Assembly (NCBI GenBank): GCA_001598975.1
Contig: BBXU01001903.1
Span: 1 to 59,630, forward strand
DNA: 59,630 nucleotides
Direction: 5' to 3'
From: Parachlorella kessleri
Taxonomy: Eukaryota > Chlorophyta > Trebouxiophyceae > Chlorellales > Chlorellaceae
Part shown: positions 59,239-59,630 of the stretch, one piece after another
How the letters are laid out: every line of letters begins with the position of its first letter
Numbering within the stretch: the first letter of the stretch is position 1
The notes under the pieces: model-generated
Told to the model about the DNA's origin: nothing
Database searches by the model: none
Seen by the model: only the letters and a program-made list of their open reading frames with translations
Made by a program: the position numbers and the translations under genes

Positions 59239-59630
59239 GGACTGGTCAGGCTGTGTCCGGTCTCTTTGCCTGTAAGTTGAGGGGATCCTGATGTGTGCTT
59301 TAGGCCGTGGCCTCTTTTGACTGTCCTCGGTTTTCTTTTCTGTTATCTGTTGTGTTTCTTACAGTCATGGCAGAGGTGCAAACTGGTGGCTTACATTGGG
59401 TGGCTCCAAGGGGGATCTGGCTGCTTACCTCAGCACCTGCACAACTAGCCCTGTCCGCTGATTACTGCAACACTTGTAGTATTGTGCGCTTTCATTGTTT
59501 GCCTGACTGTAGCTCAGTTTGCCTTCCGAAGGGTAAATCCCTGGTGTTGGGAATGCCTTCATCCTGTCCTCATCCTTGATTGTAGCATATCCTGCCTGTC
59601 GGCTATGCTTCCAGTGGCCTTAGCTTATCG
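59239..59630. other. 3' flank of copy 10, right end of window
   Basis: Matches the downstream flanks of copies 1 and 4 (GACTGTCCTCGGTTTTCTT, then TTACATTGGGTGGCTCCAAG). TGTAA occurs at 59271-59275, unusually close to the stop. No gene start is visible before the window ends. Confidence 0.5.

Overview
The window looks like nuclear DNA of a green alga (Chlorophyta). The genes are GC-rich and split by short GT-AG introns. TGTAA, the usual chlorophyte poly(A) signal, lies downstream of several genes. The proteins include a plant/algal-type kinesin-13 and LC8 dynein light chain, and a large family of mTERF-like proteins with organelle-type N-termini. I cannot name the species. All gene models were built by eye from splice signals, reading phase and family knowledge; no transcript evidence was available.

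Left part (1-26.5 kb). A broken mTERF-like gene lies on the minus strand (0.85-2.6 kb). It is followed by a complete 18-exon kinesin-13 (3.9-9.7 kb), a convergent 89-residue LC8 dynein light chain (10.5-11.2 kb, minus) and a 10-exon U1 snRNP protein C gene divergent from LC8 (11.6-14.6 kb). About 3.2 kb of repeat-bearing spacer follows. Then come a secreted pectate-lyase-fold protein (17.9-22.3 kb), a four-helix membrane protein (23.4-24.7 kb) and a probable small uncharacterised gene on the minus strand (25.7-26.4 kb).

Right part (27.3 kb to the end). Ten mTERF-like genes lie head to tail on the plus strand. They share one body: a Ser/Gly linker, a conserved CPLHAC segment, helical mTERF-type repeats and an almost invariant Trp-rich C-terminal tail. 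They differ in their N-termini. Type A (copies 2, 3, 5, 7, 9 and the minus-strand copy) starts with a 44-nt exon for an Arg-rich presequence, then an intron. Type B (copies 4, 6, 8, 10) starts in a single exon with a different leader. Copy 1 has a third leader. From copy 3 on, A and B alternate, so the array is built from A+B dimers of about 6.5 kb. Every one of the nine spacers carries one copy of a 26-bp motif. Several copies are damaged (frameshifts, nonsense, C-terminal loss, stop loss), as expected in a family evolving by birth and death.

Mobile DNA. A 478-bp hAT-like non-autonomous element with a perfect 8-bp target duplication sits between copies 6 and 7. A short (~70-90 bp) repeat family occurs in both orientations in the U1-C last intron, the 15-16 kb spacer and the array spacers.

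The most interesting system is the alternating two-leader mTERF array. mTERF proteins bind nucleic acid in mitochondria or chloroplasts, so a diversifying tandem cluster suggests rapid adaptation to changing organelle targets. That function is inference.
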